Positions 22,743 through 32,999 of a stretch of 64,000 nucleotides of DNA are shown here, piece after piece (the first letter of the stretch is position 1; each line of letters starts with the position of its first letter). This DNA comes from Halorubrum sp. Atlit-26R. Lineage in GTDB: Archaea; Halobacteriota; Halobacteria; Halobacteriales; Haloferacaceae. Location: NCBI RefSeq assembly GCF_003666015.1, contig NZ_QPLT01000002.1:62001-126000 (forward strand), read 5' to 3'. Both the position numbers and the translations under genes were made by a program. The notes under the pieces are model-generated. The model was not told where the DNA came from, did no database searches, and worked only from the letters and a program-made list of their open reading frames with translations.

Positions 22743-25205
22743 TTAATCGTTCACCGTGAGTTTCTCGGTCTCCACGCCGCCGACGCTGACCTCGAACTCG
22801 GGGTCGCCGTCGACCGCGTACGTCAGTTCCCGCTCGTCGCCCGAGGGCACCTCGGGCTTCCACTGGACGAACCACTCGCCGTCCATGTCCACCACGGTCC
22901 CGTCGGAGAGGTCGGTCGGCTCCGTCGAGACGATGTCCGTGATGTCCAGCTCCTCGTTCACGTCCGAGTGGTTCTCGACGACGAGCGTCACGGAGCCGTC
23001 GCTCACCTCGCGCTCGACGCTGACGTTGTTCATGATCCGCGCCAAGGCGCCGTCGATGTCGGGCCGCGACCGGCCCGTGACCTCCGAGACCTTGTCCGCC
23101 ATCTCGGGGAGGATGCGGCCGAGCACGTCCTGTTTCTCCCGGCGCTGCTGCATCGAGCGCCGCTTGTTGAGGAACGACTTCAGCTCGCGTGCGGCCTCGC
23201 GCACCGCGAGCTCGATCTCGTCTTCGATCTCGGGGACGTTCGCGAGCGCGTCCTTCGACTCGCTCGTGAACGGGACGTTCGTGGACGCGACGTGGATCGA
23301 TATCACCGCCGGCCCGTTCGGCATCCCCGAGCCGCCGGGCTGGTCGAGCCCGTAGTTGCGCCAGCCGATCCCCTTGATCACGTCCGTCGTCGCGCAGGCG
23401 CCGCGCTGGTAGACGAGCGGGACGCGGTTCGCGAACCGGAGCAGTTCCACCGACCCCTCCGCCGGAATATCGCCGCCGTAGGCGATGCCGGCCTCGACGA
23501 TGAACGGGTCGCCGCCGTGGACGTCGGCGTCGCGGGTCGCGGCCGCGTAGAAGTCGGCGTCGTACTCCTTCCGGAGCCCGGCCTCGACTAACTCCGCCGT
23601 GATCGGCGCGAGGCAGTCGGTCGGCGGCGCGAGGATGTCCGTCGTCCGCATCGCGTCGAGCAGGTCGGCGGCGGCGTCGCGGCTCCCCGCGATCGCCTTC
23701 ACCTTCGGCGGGTCGTCCGGCACCGTCCGAGCGCGCGACCAGAACGCCTCGACGACGTTCTCGCGGGCGGTCTCGCCGAACGTCGCGTCGCGCTGCTCGG
23801 CGACGAACGACGCCGCGTCCGCGACGAGCCGTTCGAGGTCGTCCCGGGTGATCCGGAACGCGTCGCCGTCGAGGTTCTCGAACCGCCGCGCGAGCGCCTC
23901 GGCCATCGCCTGAACCGCCTCGTCGTCCTTCCGGGTCGACGTCGCCTCGTCGACGAGCGCGTAGGCGTCGGGGACGAGCGGCGACTCTTCGGCGTCGTCG
24001 GCTCCCTCACCGCCTTCGCCAGAATCGGCGGCCTCGTCTTCCCCGCCGATCCCTGTGACCGCCCGCCACGCGGCGTCGACCGCGTTCTCGCGGACGGTGC
24101 CGCCGAACGTCTTCCCGGTGTCGCCCTCGACGGTCTCCGCGACGTTGTCGACGATCTCCGCGAGCTGGGACCGAGTGACTCGGTCGTGGTTCCCCACCGC
24201 CTCGGCGACGCCGTCCGCGAAGGTCGACGTCGCCTCAGCGCCCTTGTTCGCGACCGCGTCCGCGACCGCGCTCGCGACGTCCCGGTCGTCGTGGGCGCGC
24301 GGCGGCGACCACGCGAGCTCACGGCCGTAGTACACGTCCCGGAAGTTGTCGATGACCGAGTCGGCGGTCTTCTTGCCGACCCGGGTGAACTCCTCCTGGA
24401 GGAACCCGGAGACGGAGTACGACTCCGTCGCCTCCAGCATCTTGATCAGCGCGCCGAGCTCGACGCCGTGCGGGTGCGGGCGGATCTCCTCCGTCTCCGC
24501 CGGCAGCTCGTCGGTCGCGCGCTCGAACTTCAGCGGCTCGTCGAGCCCCGGCTCGCGCAGCTCCAGCCGCGCGTGGGGGTTGACGACCGCGGTGTGTTTC
24601 ACGTAGTCGTGGAGCTGCTGGCGGGCGCGCATGTTCGCCTCCATCTCCAGCTCGATCCGGGTGCCGTGGGGCCGGTCCCACGTCGTCTCCTCGTCGGCCT
24701 GGATCTCCGGCTCGTTGGTGTCCGTGTCGATGATCAGCTCGAAGTACTGCGCCCGCGACTGTCCCTTCGGGCGAGAGGTGATCTTCGCCGGCTGCCCGGA
24801 GGTCAGCTGGGAGTACAGTACAGCCGCTGAGATCCCGATCCCCTGCTGGCCGCGGGACTGCTCGCGGGCGTGGAAGCGGCTCCCGTACAGGAGCTTCCCG
24901 AACACCTTGGGGAGCTGTTCTTTCGTGATCCCCGGCCCGTTGTCTTCGATGACGAGCCGGTAGTAGTCGCCCACCTCCTCTATCTCGATGTAGATGTCGG
25001 GGAGGTACCCGGCCTCCTCGGTCGCGTCGAGGGCGTTGTCGACCGCCTCCTTGACGGCGGTGACGAGCCCGCGGGCGCCCGAGTCGAACCCGAGCATGTG
25101 TTTGTTCTTCTCGAAGAACTCGGCGATGGAGATCTCGCGCTGGCCCTCGGCCAGCTCCTCCGCGATCCCCTCCTCGTCGCCGATCGTCGACTGGAAGGAC
25201 GTCAT
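22743..25205 (-). CDS. top6B: DNA topoisomerase VI subunit B
   Basis: An 820-residue ATPase subunit. The GHKL Bergerat fold shows [14 protein letters not shown] (N-box), IEDNGPGI (G1) and [15 protein letters not shown] (lid). After it come the H2TH and transducer domains ([18 protein letters not shown]) and a C-terminal Ig-like region ([14 protein letters not shown]). Many archaeal Top6B are ~530-660 residues; the extra length here is an acidic helical insert at about residues 300-500 containing two related ~40-residue units. I recall haloarchaeal Top6B as generally long. TTTTTAGG at ~25231-25238 lies 28 bp upstream of ATG and predicts a leaderless top6BA operon. Confidence 0.95.
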   Translation of the reverse strand: MTSFQSTIGDEEGIAEELAEGQREISIAEFFEKNKHMLGFDSGARGLVTAVKEAVDNALDATEEAGYLPDIYIEIEEVGDYYRLVIEDNGPGITKEQLPKVFGKLLYGSRFHAREQSRGQQGIGISAAVLYSQLTSGQPAKITSRPKGQSRAQYFELIIDTDTNEPEIQADEETTWDRPHGTRIELEMEANMRARQQLHDYVKHTAVVNPHARLELREPGLDEPLKFERATDELPAETEEIRPHPHGVELGALIKMLEATESYSVSGFLQEEFTRVGKKTADSVIDNFRDVYYGRELAWSPPRAHDDRDVASAVADAVANKGAEATSTFADGVAEAVGNHDRVTRSQLAEIVDNVAETVEGDTGKTFGGTVRENAVDAAWRAVTGIGGEDEAADSGEGGEGADDAEESPLVPDAYALVDEATSTRKDDEAVQAMAEALARRFENLDGDAFRITRDDLERLVADAASFVAEQRDATFGETARENVVEAFWSRARTVPDDPPKVKAIAGSRDAAADLLDAMRTTDILAPPTDCLAPITAELVEAGLRKEYDADFYAAATRDADVHGGDPFIVEAGIAYGGDIPAEGSVELLRFANRVPLVYQRGACATTDVIKGIGWRNYGLDQPGGSGMPNGPAVISIHVASTNVPFTSESKDALANVPEIEDEIELAVREAARELKSFLNKRRSMQQRREKQDVLGRILPEMADKVSEVTGRSRPDIDGALARIMNNVSVEREVSDGSVTLVVENHSDVNEELDITDIVSTEPTDLSDGTVVDMDGEWFVQWKPEVPSGDERELTYAVDGDPEFEVSVGGVETEKLTVND

Positions 25206-25385
25206 TCGGTATCCCTCCCTTCCCCCGAGGCACCTAAAAACGCACCGGCGGCGCGGTGAAAGTGGATCTCGGCGTCAGACGCCGTCTCGTCCGTGTGCGA
25301 GTCGCTCTCGGGGAGGGGTGTCGGGCCGCGTGCGGACCGCTCGCGTCGGCCGAGGTCTCGCCGCTTCGCGCGTCGTTACATTGAA

Positions 25386-25405
25386 ATAATTTAAATTTAT
25401 TTATT
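25386..25405 (+). promoter_or_regulatory. Strongly AT-rich promoter of the Tat-exported protein
   Basis: AATAATTTAAATTTATTTAT, a stretch almost without G or C, contains one or two overlapping TATA boxes. Predicted transcription starts fall at ~25417-25430, inside the dyad that follows. Confidence 0.5.
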
Positions 25406-25410
25406 TGTGT

Positions 25411-25445
25411 GGCACGGTGATGTGTCACTTAGTGACGACCGTGCC
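25411..25445 (+). promoter_or_regulatory. Two-level inverted repeat / leader hairpin before the Tat-exported protein
   Basis: The outer arms GGCACGGT (25411-25418) and ACCGTGCC (25438-25445) pair perfectly. Inside them GTCAC-TTA-GTGAC (25424-25436) pairs again. GGGAGGGAG, a Shine-Dalgarno-like run, starts right after the outer arm, with ATG at 25462. Depending on the true start site this is either an operator over the start or an RNA hairpin that could mask ribosome binding. Confidence 0.5.
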
Positions 25446-25461
25446 GGGAGGGAGCACACAG

Positions 25462-26550
25462 ATGACAGACGACGACGCGACGGGAGAGGCGAACCGAGCG
25501 CGAAGCACGACTCGACCGCGGGAGGCGGACCGACGATCGGTGCTCCGGGGCGCGGTCGCGACCGGCGCCGCCTTGGTCTGGGGGGCGGGGGGCGTCGCGG
25601 GCGAGCCGGGACGAGGGCGAGGAAACGGTCAGGGAGGGGCTCCCGGTGGCGGGTCTCCCGGTGGCGGGTTCCCGCCGAAGGGGATCACGACCTACGGACG
25701 GAGCGTCGACCTCGGGAACGGCTCGGTCAGGACGTTCACGACGGCGACGCCGTCGGGCGAGCCGAAGTACCACGGGGTCGAGTTCGACCGGGCAGCACTG
25801 GAGGGGTTGCCGAACGCGGGGGCTCTCGAGGAGGCCGACAACCGCGACGAGGACGACAAGTACGGGGCCAGCGGGCAGGCGACGGAGGTTCACTTCAAGC
25901 AGTCGCTCCAGTTCTTCGTGCCGTTCCCGGCCGCGGAGCGGACGCCGTTCACCTTTCTGGGACTCAACTGGAACCCGGGCGGTCACTTCGGCGGAGCGGG
26001 CGCGTGGCTGAAGCCGCACTTCGACGTCCACTTCCACATGCTCGACCCGGCGAGGGTCGACGCCGTCGAGGGGCCGCGACTTCCGCCGTACGACACCGGA
26101 AACGGGGAGTACGAGCCCGGCAGTCCGGCTCCGGATGAAAACGGGGCGGTGACGGAGACGAACTTCGATTACGACCAGCTTCCCGAGGGGTACGCGCGCT
26201 CGCCCGAACCGGTCGCCGACCAGCGCTACATCACGGACATGGGCGAACACACGGCCCCCGCCGACGCGCCCGAGCTACCGGACGGGCCGGGCGAGCCGGG
26301 GAATCCGGAGGCCTTCGACAACACCCTCATCCAGGGGTTCGTGGGCGACACCGACGGGTCGCGGCTGGCGTTCGTCGAGCCGATGCTCACGCGGGAGTTC
26401 TTCCGGGACGCCAACGGCATCGAGACGTACGAGGTCCCGCAGCCGCAGGCGTACCCGCACGACCGGCAGCACCCGACCGAGTACGGGGTCCGCGACGTTC
26501 CGTCGAAGGACGCGGTCACCGTGGTGCTCGGCGGGTTCGAGCAGGTCTGA
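25462..26550 (+). CDS. Tat-exported protein with a TTHB210-like/DUF5602-like domain
   Basis: A 362-residue secreted protein. The N-terminal DRRSVLRGAVATGAALV is a twin-arginine signal (RRSVLRG plus a hydrophobic stretch), followed by a Gly/Pro-rich linker to about residue 75. The domain begins at ITTYGRSVDLGNGSVRTF and has FVPFPAAERTPFTFLGLNWNPGGH with AWLKPHFDVHFHML. That NP-GH ... HFDxHFxM pattern is the feature by which I place it with TTHB210-like proteins, whose role is unknown. The His-rich core suggests metal binding. The ATG at 25462 is chosen because the Tat signal begins there and a purine-rich ribosome site precedes it. Confidence in export is high; in family, moderate. Confidence 0.75.
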   Translation: MTDDDATGEANRARSTTRPREADRRSVLRGAVATGAALVWGAGGVAGEPGRGRGNGQGGAPGGGSPGGGFPPKGITTYGRSVDLGNGSVRTFTTATPSGEPKYHGVEFDRAALEGLPNAGALEEADNRDEDDKYGASGQATEVHFKQSLQFFVPFPAAERTPFTFLGLNWNPGGHFGGAGAWLKPHFDVHFHMLDPARVDAVEGPRLPPYDTGNGEYEPGSPAPDENGAVTETNFDYDQLPEGYARSPEPVADQRYITDMGEHTAPADAPELPDGPGEPGNPEAFDNTLIQGFVGDTDGSRLAFVEPMLTREFFRDANGIETYEVPQPQAYPHDRQHPTEYGVRDVPSKDAVTVVLGGFEQV

Positions 26551-26643
26551 TCCGACGGCTTCGACCTCGCTCCGGGACCGATTTTTCGGATCACCGGTTC
26601 GGGCGCCGACAGGTTTCTCCCCCTGACGCCCCTTCCGTACCTC

Positions 26644-27621
26644 ATGGCAGACTGGACGACCGACGAGATGCCGCGATTGGACGGGAAGACGGTCGTCGTC
26701 ACGGGCGCGAACAGCGGGCTCGGCTTCGAGGGGACCCGCGCGTTCGCCGCCCGGGGCGCGACCGTCGTGATGGCGTGCCGGAGCGTCGAGCGCGCCGAGG
26801 ACGCGGCCGACGAGATCCGGGCGGACGCGGGCGGCGAGGTCGACGGCGCGCTCGACGTCCGCGAGTGCGACCTCGCCTCGCTCGACTCGGTCGAGGCGTT
26901 CGCCGAGGGCCTGAAGGACGGCTACGACGCGGTCGACGTGCTGTGTAACAACGCCGGGGTGATGGCGATCCCGCGGAGCGAGACCGAGGACGGCTTCGAG
27001 ACGCAGTTCGGCGTCAACCACCTCGGCCACTTCGCGCTCACCGGACGACTCTTCTCCCTTTTAAAAGACGCCGACGGCATCGGTGGCGACGCCCGAGTCG
27101 TCACCCAGTCGTCGGGCGCCCACGAGCAGGGCGAGATGGACTTCTCAGACCTCAACTGGGAGCGGTCGTACGGCAAGTGGAAGGCGTACGGCCGCAGCAA
27201 ACTGTCGAACCTGCTGTTCGCCTACGAGCTTCAGCGGCGCCTCGACGCGGCGGGCGGCTCCGAGACGGGCGACGGGGACGACGGCGCGCCGAACGTCCGC
27301 AGCGTCGCCTGCCACCCCGGCTACACCGACACGAACCTCCAGATGCGGACCGCCGCGGAGAGCGGCAACCCGCTCATGAAGGTCGGCATGAAGGCCGCGA
27401 ACGCGGTGCTGGGGCAGGCCCCCGAGATCGGCGTCGAGCCCATGCTGTTCGCGGCGACGGCCGACGTCGACGGCGGCGCCTACGTCGAGCCCGGCGGCCT
27501 CATGAACATGCGCGGACACCCGACCGTGGGGCGGTCGAACGACGCCTCGTACGACCGCGAGGACGCCCGGACGCTCTGGGAGTACTCGACCGAGGCAACC
27601 GGCGTCGAGTACCCGGTGTAG
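26644..27621 (+). CDS. Short-chain dehydrogenase/reductase
   Basis: A 325-residue Rossmann oxidoreductase. The NAD(P) loop TGANSGLGFEG (G21, G25, G27), the NNAG structural motif and the catalytic Tyr-Lys pair in KAYGRSKLSN are all present, with the Ser in VTQSSGAHEQG. Length and the VACHPGYTDTNLQ loop resemble retinol dehydrogenase/protochlorophyllide-reductase-like SDRs. The substrate is unknown; R at the start of helix C (CRSVERA) favours NADP(H). It is an independent gene. Confidence 0.9.
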   Translation: MADWTTDEMPRLDGKTVVVTGANSGLGFEGTRAFAARGATVVMACRSVERAEDAADEIRADAGGEVDGALDVRECDLASLDSVEAFAEGLKDGYDAVDVLCNNAGVMAIPRSETEDGFETQFGVNHLGHFALTGRLFSLLKDADGIGGDARVVTQSSGAHEQGEMDFSDLNWERSYGKWKAYGRSKLSNLLFAYELQRRLDAAGGSETGDGDDGAPNVRSVACHPGYTDTNLQMRTAAESGNPLMKVGMKAANAVLGQAPEIGVEPMLFAATADVDGGAYVEPGGLMNMRGHPTVGRSNDASYDREDARTLWEYSTEATGVEYPV

Positions 27622-27666
27622 GCGGCGCGACGTCCCTACGCCCCGCGAGCGCCCCCGACAGCCGAC

Positions 27667-28107
27667 TTACAGGAAGGGCGCGTCGGACGAGCACGTCGTC
27701 TGCGAGAAGGCGATGCCGCCGTCCGGGTTGAAGCGGACCAGGACGCCGATGTCGTACGGGTCCTCGTCGGAACAGTCCGGTCGGTAGTGGTAGTGATGCG
27801 AATCCCGGAGATTCCGGTCCACGACCTCGATCCGGTACGGCCGGTCCGAGACGATGTCCTCGTCGGTCCAGGCGTCGTCCGACCCCGTGTCCGGCAGGAC
27901 CTCGACGCTGTTGCGGTAGGCGAGCGCCTCGCTCCGCTCCGTGACGTTCGGCCGGAAGAACCGCACGCCGAGGTCGACGGCGGTGTCGCGCACATTGCTC
28001 ACGGTGAGGTCCAGCATCGGCCGCGGAGCCGGGACCGCCGAACACCCCGCGAGGCCGGCGAGAGCGCCCGCCGCCCCGGCTCGGAGGAATCGTCTGCGGG
28101 AGGCCAT
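27667..28107 (-). CDS. Tat-dependent lipoprotein of unknown function
   Basis: A 146-residue protein. The N-terminus SRRRFLRAGAAGALAGLAGC is a twin-arginine signal ending in a lipobox (LAGC) with the lipidated Cys at 22. That anchors the protein to the outer face of the membrane, as is common in haloarchaea. The mature part is beta-rich (LDLTVSNVRDTAVDLGVRFF, YRIEVVDRNL), like a small Ig-type domain. It has a C-terminal pair of Cys (C-SDEDP and TTCSSD) that could form a disulphide. No known family is recognised. Confidence 0.8.
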   Translation of the reverse strand: MASRRRFLRAGAAGALAGLAGCSAVPAPRPMLDLTVSNVRDTAVDLGVRFFRPNVTERSEALAYRNSVEVLPDTGSDDAWTDEDIVSDRPYRIEVVDRNLRDSHHYHYRPDCSDEDPYDIGVLVRFNPDGGIAFSQTTCSSDAPFL

Positions 28108-28234
28108 GTCACGCGCGTCTCGTCGGACCGACTTGAATATCCGGCTTCCGGCGTCGTCTCGGTCGCGAGCGCGCTCTCCGAGGGCCGACCGCTCCGAGAG
28201 CTGATCGGTCCTCGGCTCCGGTCTCTCGGAGGAG

Positions 28235-28795
28235 TCAGTGGAGCGTCCCCTCTCGGACGTGCGCGTCGTGCGCGAACAGCGCGTATCCCACGTCGACCGG
28301 GCGGTGCCCGGTCTCGTCGGCGATCTCGCGGATCGGCCCGATCATCGCGACGTAGTCGGCGGCGTCGAACGACTCCTTCCGGTCGTCGAGGTAGCCGAGC
28401 CGCTCTAAGGACGCCCAGACGCGCGTGTCGACGACGGCGTGGCGGTCGCCGTCGAGCGCGGCCAGCACGCACGACGCGGTCGGCGCCTTGAACCCCGAGA
28501 GCCCGGTTATCAGGTGGATCGCGGAGAAGTCGCCGTCGACGGCGCGGGCGTTGCGCGTCACCTCCCGGCAGCGTGCCTCGGGGTTCTTCTCGACGTGGTA
28601 GGCGCTGCGCGTGGACGACTCGTAGGCGATCTCGTACAGCTGTTCGCGGGTCAGATGTCCCTGCGAGCGGTACGTCTCGCCGAACTCGTCGAGCCGCTCG
28701 GGGAGGACGCCCCGCGTCTCGGCGTAGCGGTCGAGGTTCTCGTCGACGAACGCGTCGAGGTCGGCGGTCTCCTCGGGGAGGTCGGCTGCGACCAT
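28235..28795 (-). CDS. HhH-GPD-like DNA glycosylase-fold protein
   Basis: A 186-residue helical protein. ITGLSGFKAPTASCVLAALDGDRHAVVDTRVWASLERLG has the layout of the HhH-GPD superfamily: a helix-hairpin-helix with the L-SGF-APTAS turn, then VDTRVWASLERLG in place of the usual VDTHVRRVLxRLG. The catalytic Asp of the family would be the D of VDTR. No 4Fe-4S cysteines follow. It may be a base-excision enzyme or only share the fold. A TATA-like GTATATTAC lies at ~28851-28858, giving a ~30-nt leader to this ATG; a TTG at 28822 is an alternative start. Confidence 0.6.
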   Translation of the reverse strand: MVAADLPEETADLDAFVDENLDRYAETRGVLPERLDEFGETYRSQGHLTREQLYEIAYESSTRSAYHVEKNPEARCREVTRNARAVDGDFSAIHLITGLSGFKAPTASCVLAALDGDRHAVVDTRVWASLERLGYLDDRKESFDAADYVAMIGPIREIADETGHRPVDVGYALFAHDAHVREGTLH

Positions 28796-28913
28796 ACGCG
28801 AGGCTCCTCGCTCGGCGACCAAAACGGCGGCGCCGTCGCTCGGGGGGAGTAATATACGCGGAACGCGTTTCGAGAGCTGTCCGAGTTCGCCGGTAGCGGA
28901 TGCCGCGACCGAG

Positions 28914-29108
28914 CTACAGCCGAGTGAGGTTCGTCGCGCGCGGACCCTTGTCCGCCTCCTCGATCTCGAACTCTACCTCCTGTCCCTCCTCGAGGTCCGG
29001 GCCGCCGACGTCTTCCATGTGGAAGAACACGTCCTCGTCAGCGTCGTCAGTCTCGATGAATCCGTAGCCGCCGGTGTCGTTGAAGAAGTCGACCTTGCCT
29101 GTCGCCAT
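28914..29108 (-). CDS. cspA: Cold-shock domain protein
   Basis: A 64-residue single OB-fold cold-shock protein, an RNA/single-stranded DNA chaperone. RNP1 is visible as GGYGFIETD and RNP2 as DVFFHMEDV. VDFFNDTGGYGFI is the usual first-strand region. It is more acidic than bacterial CspA, as expected in a halophile. ACTTATCA (~29135-29142, minus strand) lies ~30 bp upstream, predicting a very short leader, unlike the long regulated leaders of bacterial cspA. Confidence 0.95.
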   Translation of the reverse strand: MATGKVDFFNDTGGYGFIETDDADEDVFFHMEDVGGPDLEEGQEVEFEIEEADKGPRATNLTRL

Positions 29109-29246
29109 CGCACCCTAACGATCTCCCGACGTGGTGATAAGTGTTGCGTGCCGAGCCGGATCGCCGCCGCGTGCGCTCTCTCGGGCGTGTTCGCCGCTCA
29201 GACGGATTTTCTCGACGTGCGACAGCCCGCGACGCCGCTCCCTGTC

Positions 29247-30017
29247 TCACTCGCGGACCGTGACCTCGTCGCCGACGCGGAGCGTCCCACCGCGGTCGCG
29301 CTCGGGTATCCGCGCGATGGTCATCAGGGTGTAGTAGTGGTCGAACGCGTCCTCGTCGGCCCACTCGGGGAACGTCGCCTCACGCCGCCGAACGAACCGC
29401 TCGCGGAACTCCGGCGTCGGCTCGCCGGTGTCGGGGTCGCGCTCGGGGACGACGCACCGACCGCATGGCGTCACGCCCTCGACGCGGACGCCGCCGATCT
29501 CGAACGCCGGCGCTCCCTCGCCGACGAACCGGTCCTCCCAGAACGCCGGGACGCCCGACACCTCGACGTTCGCGCGGAGACGGCGGCGCGCGCTCTCGAC
29601 GGTCATCCCGTCGAACCACGAGGCGACCGCCTCCAGCGTCGCCGCGCTGACAACGGAGGGGCCCATCTCCCGGCGGTCGACGAACCCGAGCGATCCGTCG
29701 CGCCGAAGCGTCAGGTCCGCGTCGAAGAAGTCGCCGAACCACTCGGCTACGCGGGCGGGCTCCCCGTCGAGGTCGAACCGTCTGACGGTCCCGTCGGGCG
29801 TCTCGACCCGGAGCGTGCCCGACTCGGTGTCGAAGCCGGTCGCGAGGTCGTGGACCCGGTCGGTCCGCTTCCCGTTGACGACGTCGCCGTCGGCGTCGAA
29901 CAGCGCGAACTCGCGGTCATGTTTCAGCGTCCCGCCGTCGAGGACCCGGGCGCCGTCGACGTCGACCCCGTCTAACCCCTTCACCGGATACACCCTGAGT
30001 CGCTCCAAACGGGCCAT
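29247..30017 (-). CDS. MOSC domain protein
   Basis: A 256-residue protein. The N-terminal beta-barrel domain starts [17 protein letters not shown], the MOSC_N signature. The MOSC domain proper shows [23 protein letters not shown], in which the Cys pair includes the position that ligates molybdenum cofactor or carries sulfur in this family. Related proteins are mARC-type amidoxime reductases and YcbX, which need an electron partner. None is adjacent; a ferredoxin domain is not fused. It is divergent from copA across a 235-bp gap. Confidence 0.88.
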   Translation of the reverse strand: MARLERLRVYPVKGLDGVDVDGARVLDGGTLKHDREFALFDADGDVVNGKRTDRVHDLATGFDTESGTLRVETPDGTVRRFDLDGEPARVAEWFGDFFDADLTLRRDGSLGFVDRREMGPSVVSAATLEAVASWFDGMTVESARRRLRANVEVSGVPAFWEDRFVGEGAPAFEIGGVRVEGVTPCGRCVVPERDPDTGEPTPEFRERFVRRREATFPEWADEDAFDHYYTLMTIARIPERDRGGTLRVGDEVTVRE

Positions 30018-30221
30018 GTCGTGGGTACGAGGCGCCGCTTCCTATAGTCTTTCTTCGGCGCGTTCCGGTGAGTTGGGCCGGGGGGTCGGATCGCGGACGG
30101 AGACGGGGCGGTCCGGTCGATTTCGCGGCCGTCGTTTTTCCGCCGGAGGCCTCTGGCCCGCAACCGCTTTTGATCCGAAGATACCGACGGTCGAGAACTT
30201 TGGTTTCGAAGGGGAAAACGC

Positions 30222-30242
30222 ACTAAGGGAGTATCCCGTAGT
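30222..30242. promoter_or_regulatory. 21-bp dyad ACTA-n-GGGA-n3-TCCC-n-TAGT upstream of copA
   Basis: The two arms (ACTA/TAGT and GGGA/TCCC) pair perfectly around a central GTA and end 10 bp before the copA ATG at 30253. This position and symmetry are typical of a dimeric repressor site controlling metal export. No regulator gene lies next to copA, so the protein is unidentified. Confidence 0.5.
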
Positions 30243-30252
30243 AACACCCAAG

Positions 30253-32931
30253 ATGAACACCAGAACCACCCACCTCGACATCACGGGGATGAGCTGCGCC
30301 AACTGCTCGGCGAGCGTCGGCGACGCCGTAGAGTCGATAGACGGCGTCTCGCGTGCGGACGCGAACTACGCCACCGACGAGGCGACGGTCGAGTACGACC
30401 CGGAGGCGACGTCGCTCGCGGCGATCTACGACGCGATCGAGGACGCCGGCTACGGCGCGGTCTCGGAGACGGCGACCGTCGCGATCACCGACATGACGTG
30501 CGCGAACTGCGCGGACGCCAACCGCGACGCCTTAGAGTCCGTGGCCGGCGTCGTCGACGCCGACGTGAACTACGCCACCGACGAGGCGCAGGTGCGCTAC
30601 AACCCCGCCGAGACCTCGCCGGCGGCGCTGTACGACGCCGTCGAGGACGCGGGCTACTCGCCCGTCCGAGAGGACGAGGGCGCGGACGGCGAGGGCGCCG
30701 ACGGAGAGGGCGACGGGTCCGGTGAGAGCGCGCGAGACGCGGCCCGGAACGCCGAGATACGGAAGCAGCGCCGGCTGACGCTGTTCGGCGCCGCGCTCTC
30801 GGCGCCGCTGCTCTTCTTCCTCGTCGACAACCTCCTCCTCGGGGGCGCGGTCGTGCCGGACCGGGTCTTCGGCGTCGGGATCCACTGGGTCGCGTTCGCG
30901 CTCGCGACGCCGGTCCAGGTCGTGCTCGGCCGACCGTTCTACGTGAACTCCTACAAGGCGCTCGTCACGAACGGGCGCGCCAACATGGACGTGCTGATCG
31001 CCCTCGGGTCGACGACGGCGTACGTCTACTCCGTCGCCGTCCTCCTCGATCTCGTCGCCGGGAGCGTCTACTTCGACACGGCGGCGCTCATCCTCGTCTT
31101 CATCACCCTCGGCAACTACCTCGAGGCCCGCTCGAAGGGGCAGGCCGGGGAGGCGCTCCGGAAGCTGTTGGAGATGGAGGCCGACACCGCGACCCTCGTC
31201 GACGAGGACGGGACGGAGCGCGAGGTCCCGATCGACGAGGTCGAGGTCGGCGACCGGATGAAGGTCCGTCCCGGCGAGCAGGTCCCGACCGACGGCGTCG
31301 TCGTCGAGGGACAGTCCGCCGTCGACGAGTCGATGGTGACCGGCGAGTCGGTGCCCGTCGAGAAGGAGGAAGGCGACGAGGTCGTCGGGTCAACCATCAA
31401 CGAGAACGGCCTCCTCGTCGTCGAGGCGACGAAGGTCGGCGCCGACACCGCGCTCCAGCAGATCGTCCAGACGGTGAAGGAGGCGCAGTCTCGCCAGCCC
31501 GACATCCAGAACCTCGCGGACCGCATCTCCGCGTACTTCGTGCCCGCGGTGATCGCGAACGCGCTGTTCTGGGGCGTCGTCTGGTTCGCCTTCCCCGAGA
31601 CGCTCGCCGCGTTCGTCGACCGGCTCCCGCTGTGGGGCCAGGTCGCGGGCGGCCCCGCACCGGTCGGCGGAACCGTCTCGGTGTTCGAGTTCGCGATCGT
31701 CGTCTTCGCCTCCTCGGTCCTGATCGCGTGTCCCTGCGCGCTCGGCCTCGCGACGCCGGCCGCGACGATGGTCGGGACCACCATCGGCGCGCAACACGGC
31801 GTCCTGTTCAAGGGCGGCGACGTGCTCGAACGCGCGAAGGACGTCGACACCGTGGTGTTCGACAAGACGGGGACGCTCACGGAAGGCGAGATGGAGCTCA
31901 CGGACGTGGTCGCGGTCGGCGACGAGCGCGTCCCCGACGGCGGAGCGGTCGCCGAGGGCGCGGCGGCGGACGACGACGCCGCGACCGGCGGCGACGACGC
32001 CGCGACCGGCGCGCAGGCGGACGAGGACGAGGTCCTCCGGCTCGCCGCGAGCGCGGAGCGCGGCAGCGAACACCCGCTCGCTCAGGCGATCGTCGACGGC
32101 GCCGAGGCGCGCGGCCTCGACCTCGTCGACCCCGAGTCGTTCGAGAACGTCCCCGGCCACGGGGTGAAAGCGACCGTGGGCGGCGACCGGGTACTGGTCG
32201 GGAACCGGAAGCTCCTCCGCGACAACGGTATCGATCCCGCGCCCGCCGCCGAGACGATGGAGCGCTTAGAGGGCGAGGGGAAGACGGCGATGCTCGTCGC
32301 CCGGATTCCCGCCGGCGCCGACGACGGGGAGCTCCTCGGCGTCGTCGCCGACGCGGACACCGTGAAACCGAGCGCGAAGGAGGCGGTGAGCGCGCTCCGC
32401 GATCGCGGCGTCGACGTGATGATGATCACGGGCGACAACGAGCGCACGGCCCGCGCGGTCGCCGAGCGGGTCGGCATCGACCCCGACGACGTCCGGGCCG
32501 GCGTCCTCCCCGAGGACAAGTCCGACGCGGTCGAGGAGATCCAGTCCGACGGTCGCCGGGCGATGATGGTCGGCGACGGCGTCAACGACGCGCCGGCGCT
32601 CGCGGTCGCGTACGTCGGCACCGCCATCGGCTCCGGGACCGACGTGGCCATCGAGGCCGCCGACGTGACGCTGATGCGCGACGACCCGCTCGACGTGGTG
32701 AAGGCGATCCGGGTCTCCGACGCCACGCTCCAGAAGATCAAACAGAACCTCGTGTGGGCGCTCGGCTACAACACGGCGATGATCCCGCTGGCGTCGCTCG
32801 GGCTGCTCCAGCCCGTCCTCGCGGCCGGGGCGATGGCGTTCTCCTCGGTGTCGGTGCTGACGAACAGCCTCCTGTTCCGCCGGTACGACCCCGACGGCGA
32901 CTACAGGCTCCTCGGCTTCCTGCGACGCTGA
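30253..32931 (+). CDS. copA: Copper-type P1B heavy-metal ATPase with two N-terminal metal-binding domains
   Basis: An 892-residue membrane pump. There are two HMA domains: MSCANC with C15/C18 and MTCANC with C83/C86, joined to the core by an acidic linker. About eight membrane helices follow. The translocation motif [10 protein letters not shown] has C493 and C495, marking Cu(I)-type (P1B-1) specificity. The actuator has TGES, the phosphorylation motif is DKTGTLT with D537, then SEHPLAQA and [11 protein letters not shown]. An acidic repeat ([14 protein letters not shown]) interrupts the ATP-binding domain near residue 575. It exports Cu+ (or Ag+) with ATP. A dyad sits just before the ATG, and the true start is this ATG although the frame is open further upstream. 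Confidence 0.94.
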   Translation: MNTRTTHLDITGMSCANCSASVGDAVESIDGVSRADANYATDEATVEYDPEATSLAAIYDAIEDAGYGAVSETATVAITDMTCANCADANRDALESVAGVVDADVNYATDEAQVRYNPAETSPAALYDAVEDAGYSPVREDEGADGEGADGEGDGSGESARDAARNAEIRKQRRLTLFGAALSAPLLFFLVDNLLLGGAVVPDRVFGVGIHWVAFALATPVQVVLGRPFYVNSYKALVTNGRANMDVLIALGSTTAYVYSVAVLLDLVAGSVYFDTAALILVFITLGNYLEARSKGQAGEALRKLLEMEADTATLVDEDGTEREVPIDEVEVGDRMKVRPGEQVPTDGVVVEGQSAVDESMVTGESVPVEKEEGDEVVGSTINENGLLVVEATKVGADTALQQIVQTVKEAQSRQPDIQNLADRISAYFVPAVIANALFWGVVWFAFPETLAAFVDRLPLWGQVAGGPAPVGGTVSVFEFAIVVFASSVLIACPCALGLATPAATMVGTTIGAQHGVLFKGGDVLERAKDVDTVVFDKTGTLTEGEMELTDVVAVGDERVPDGGAVAEGAAADDDAATGGDDAATGAQADEDEVLRLAASAERGSEHPLAQAIVDGAEARGLDLVDPESFENVPGHGVKATVGGDRVLVGNRKLLRDNGIDPAPAAETMERLEGEGKTAMLVARIPAGADDGELLGVVADADTVKPSAKEAVSALRDRGVDVMMITGDNERTARAVAERVGIDPDDVRAGVLPEDKSDAVEEIQSDGRRAMMVGDGVNDAPALAVAYVGTAIGSGTDVAIEAADVTLMRDDPLDVVKAIRVSDATLQKIKQNLVWALGYNTAMIPLASLGLLQPVLAAGAMAFSSVSVLTNSLLFRRYDPDGDYRLLGFLRR

Positions 32932-32999
32932 GCGCGGCCCGATCTTTCCGCCGCCAGCGGTCCCGAAGCCCCAAGACGACGCGGCGCGTACGCCGGCAC

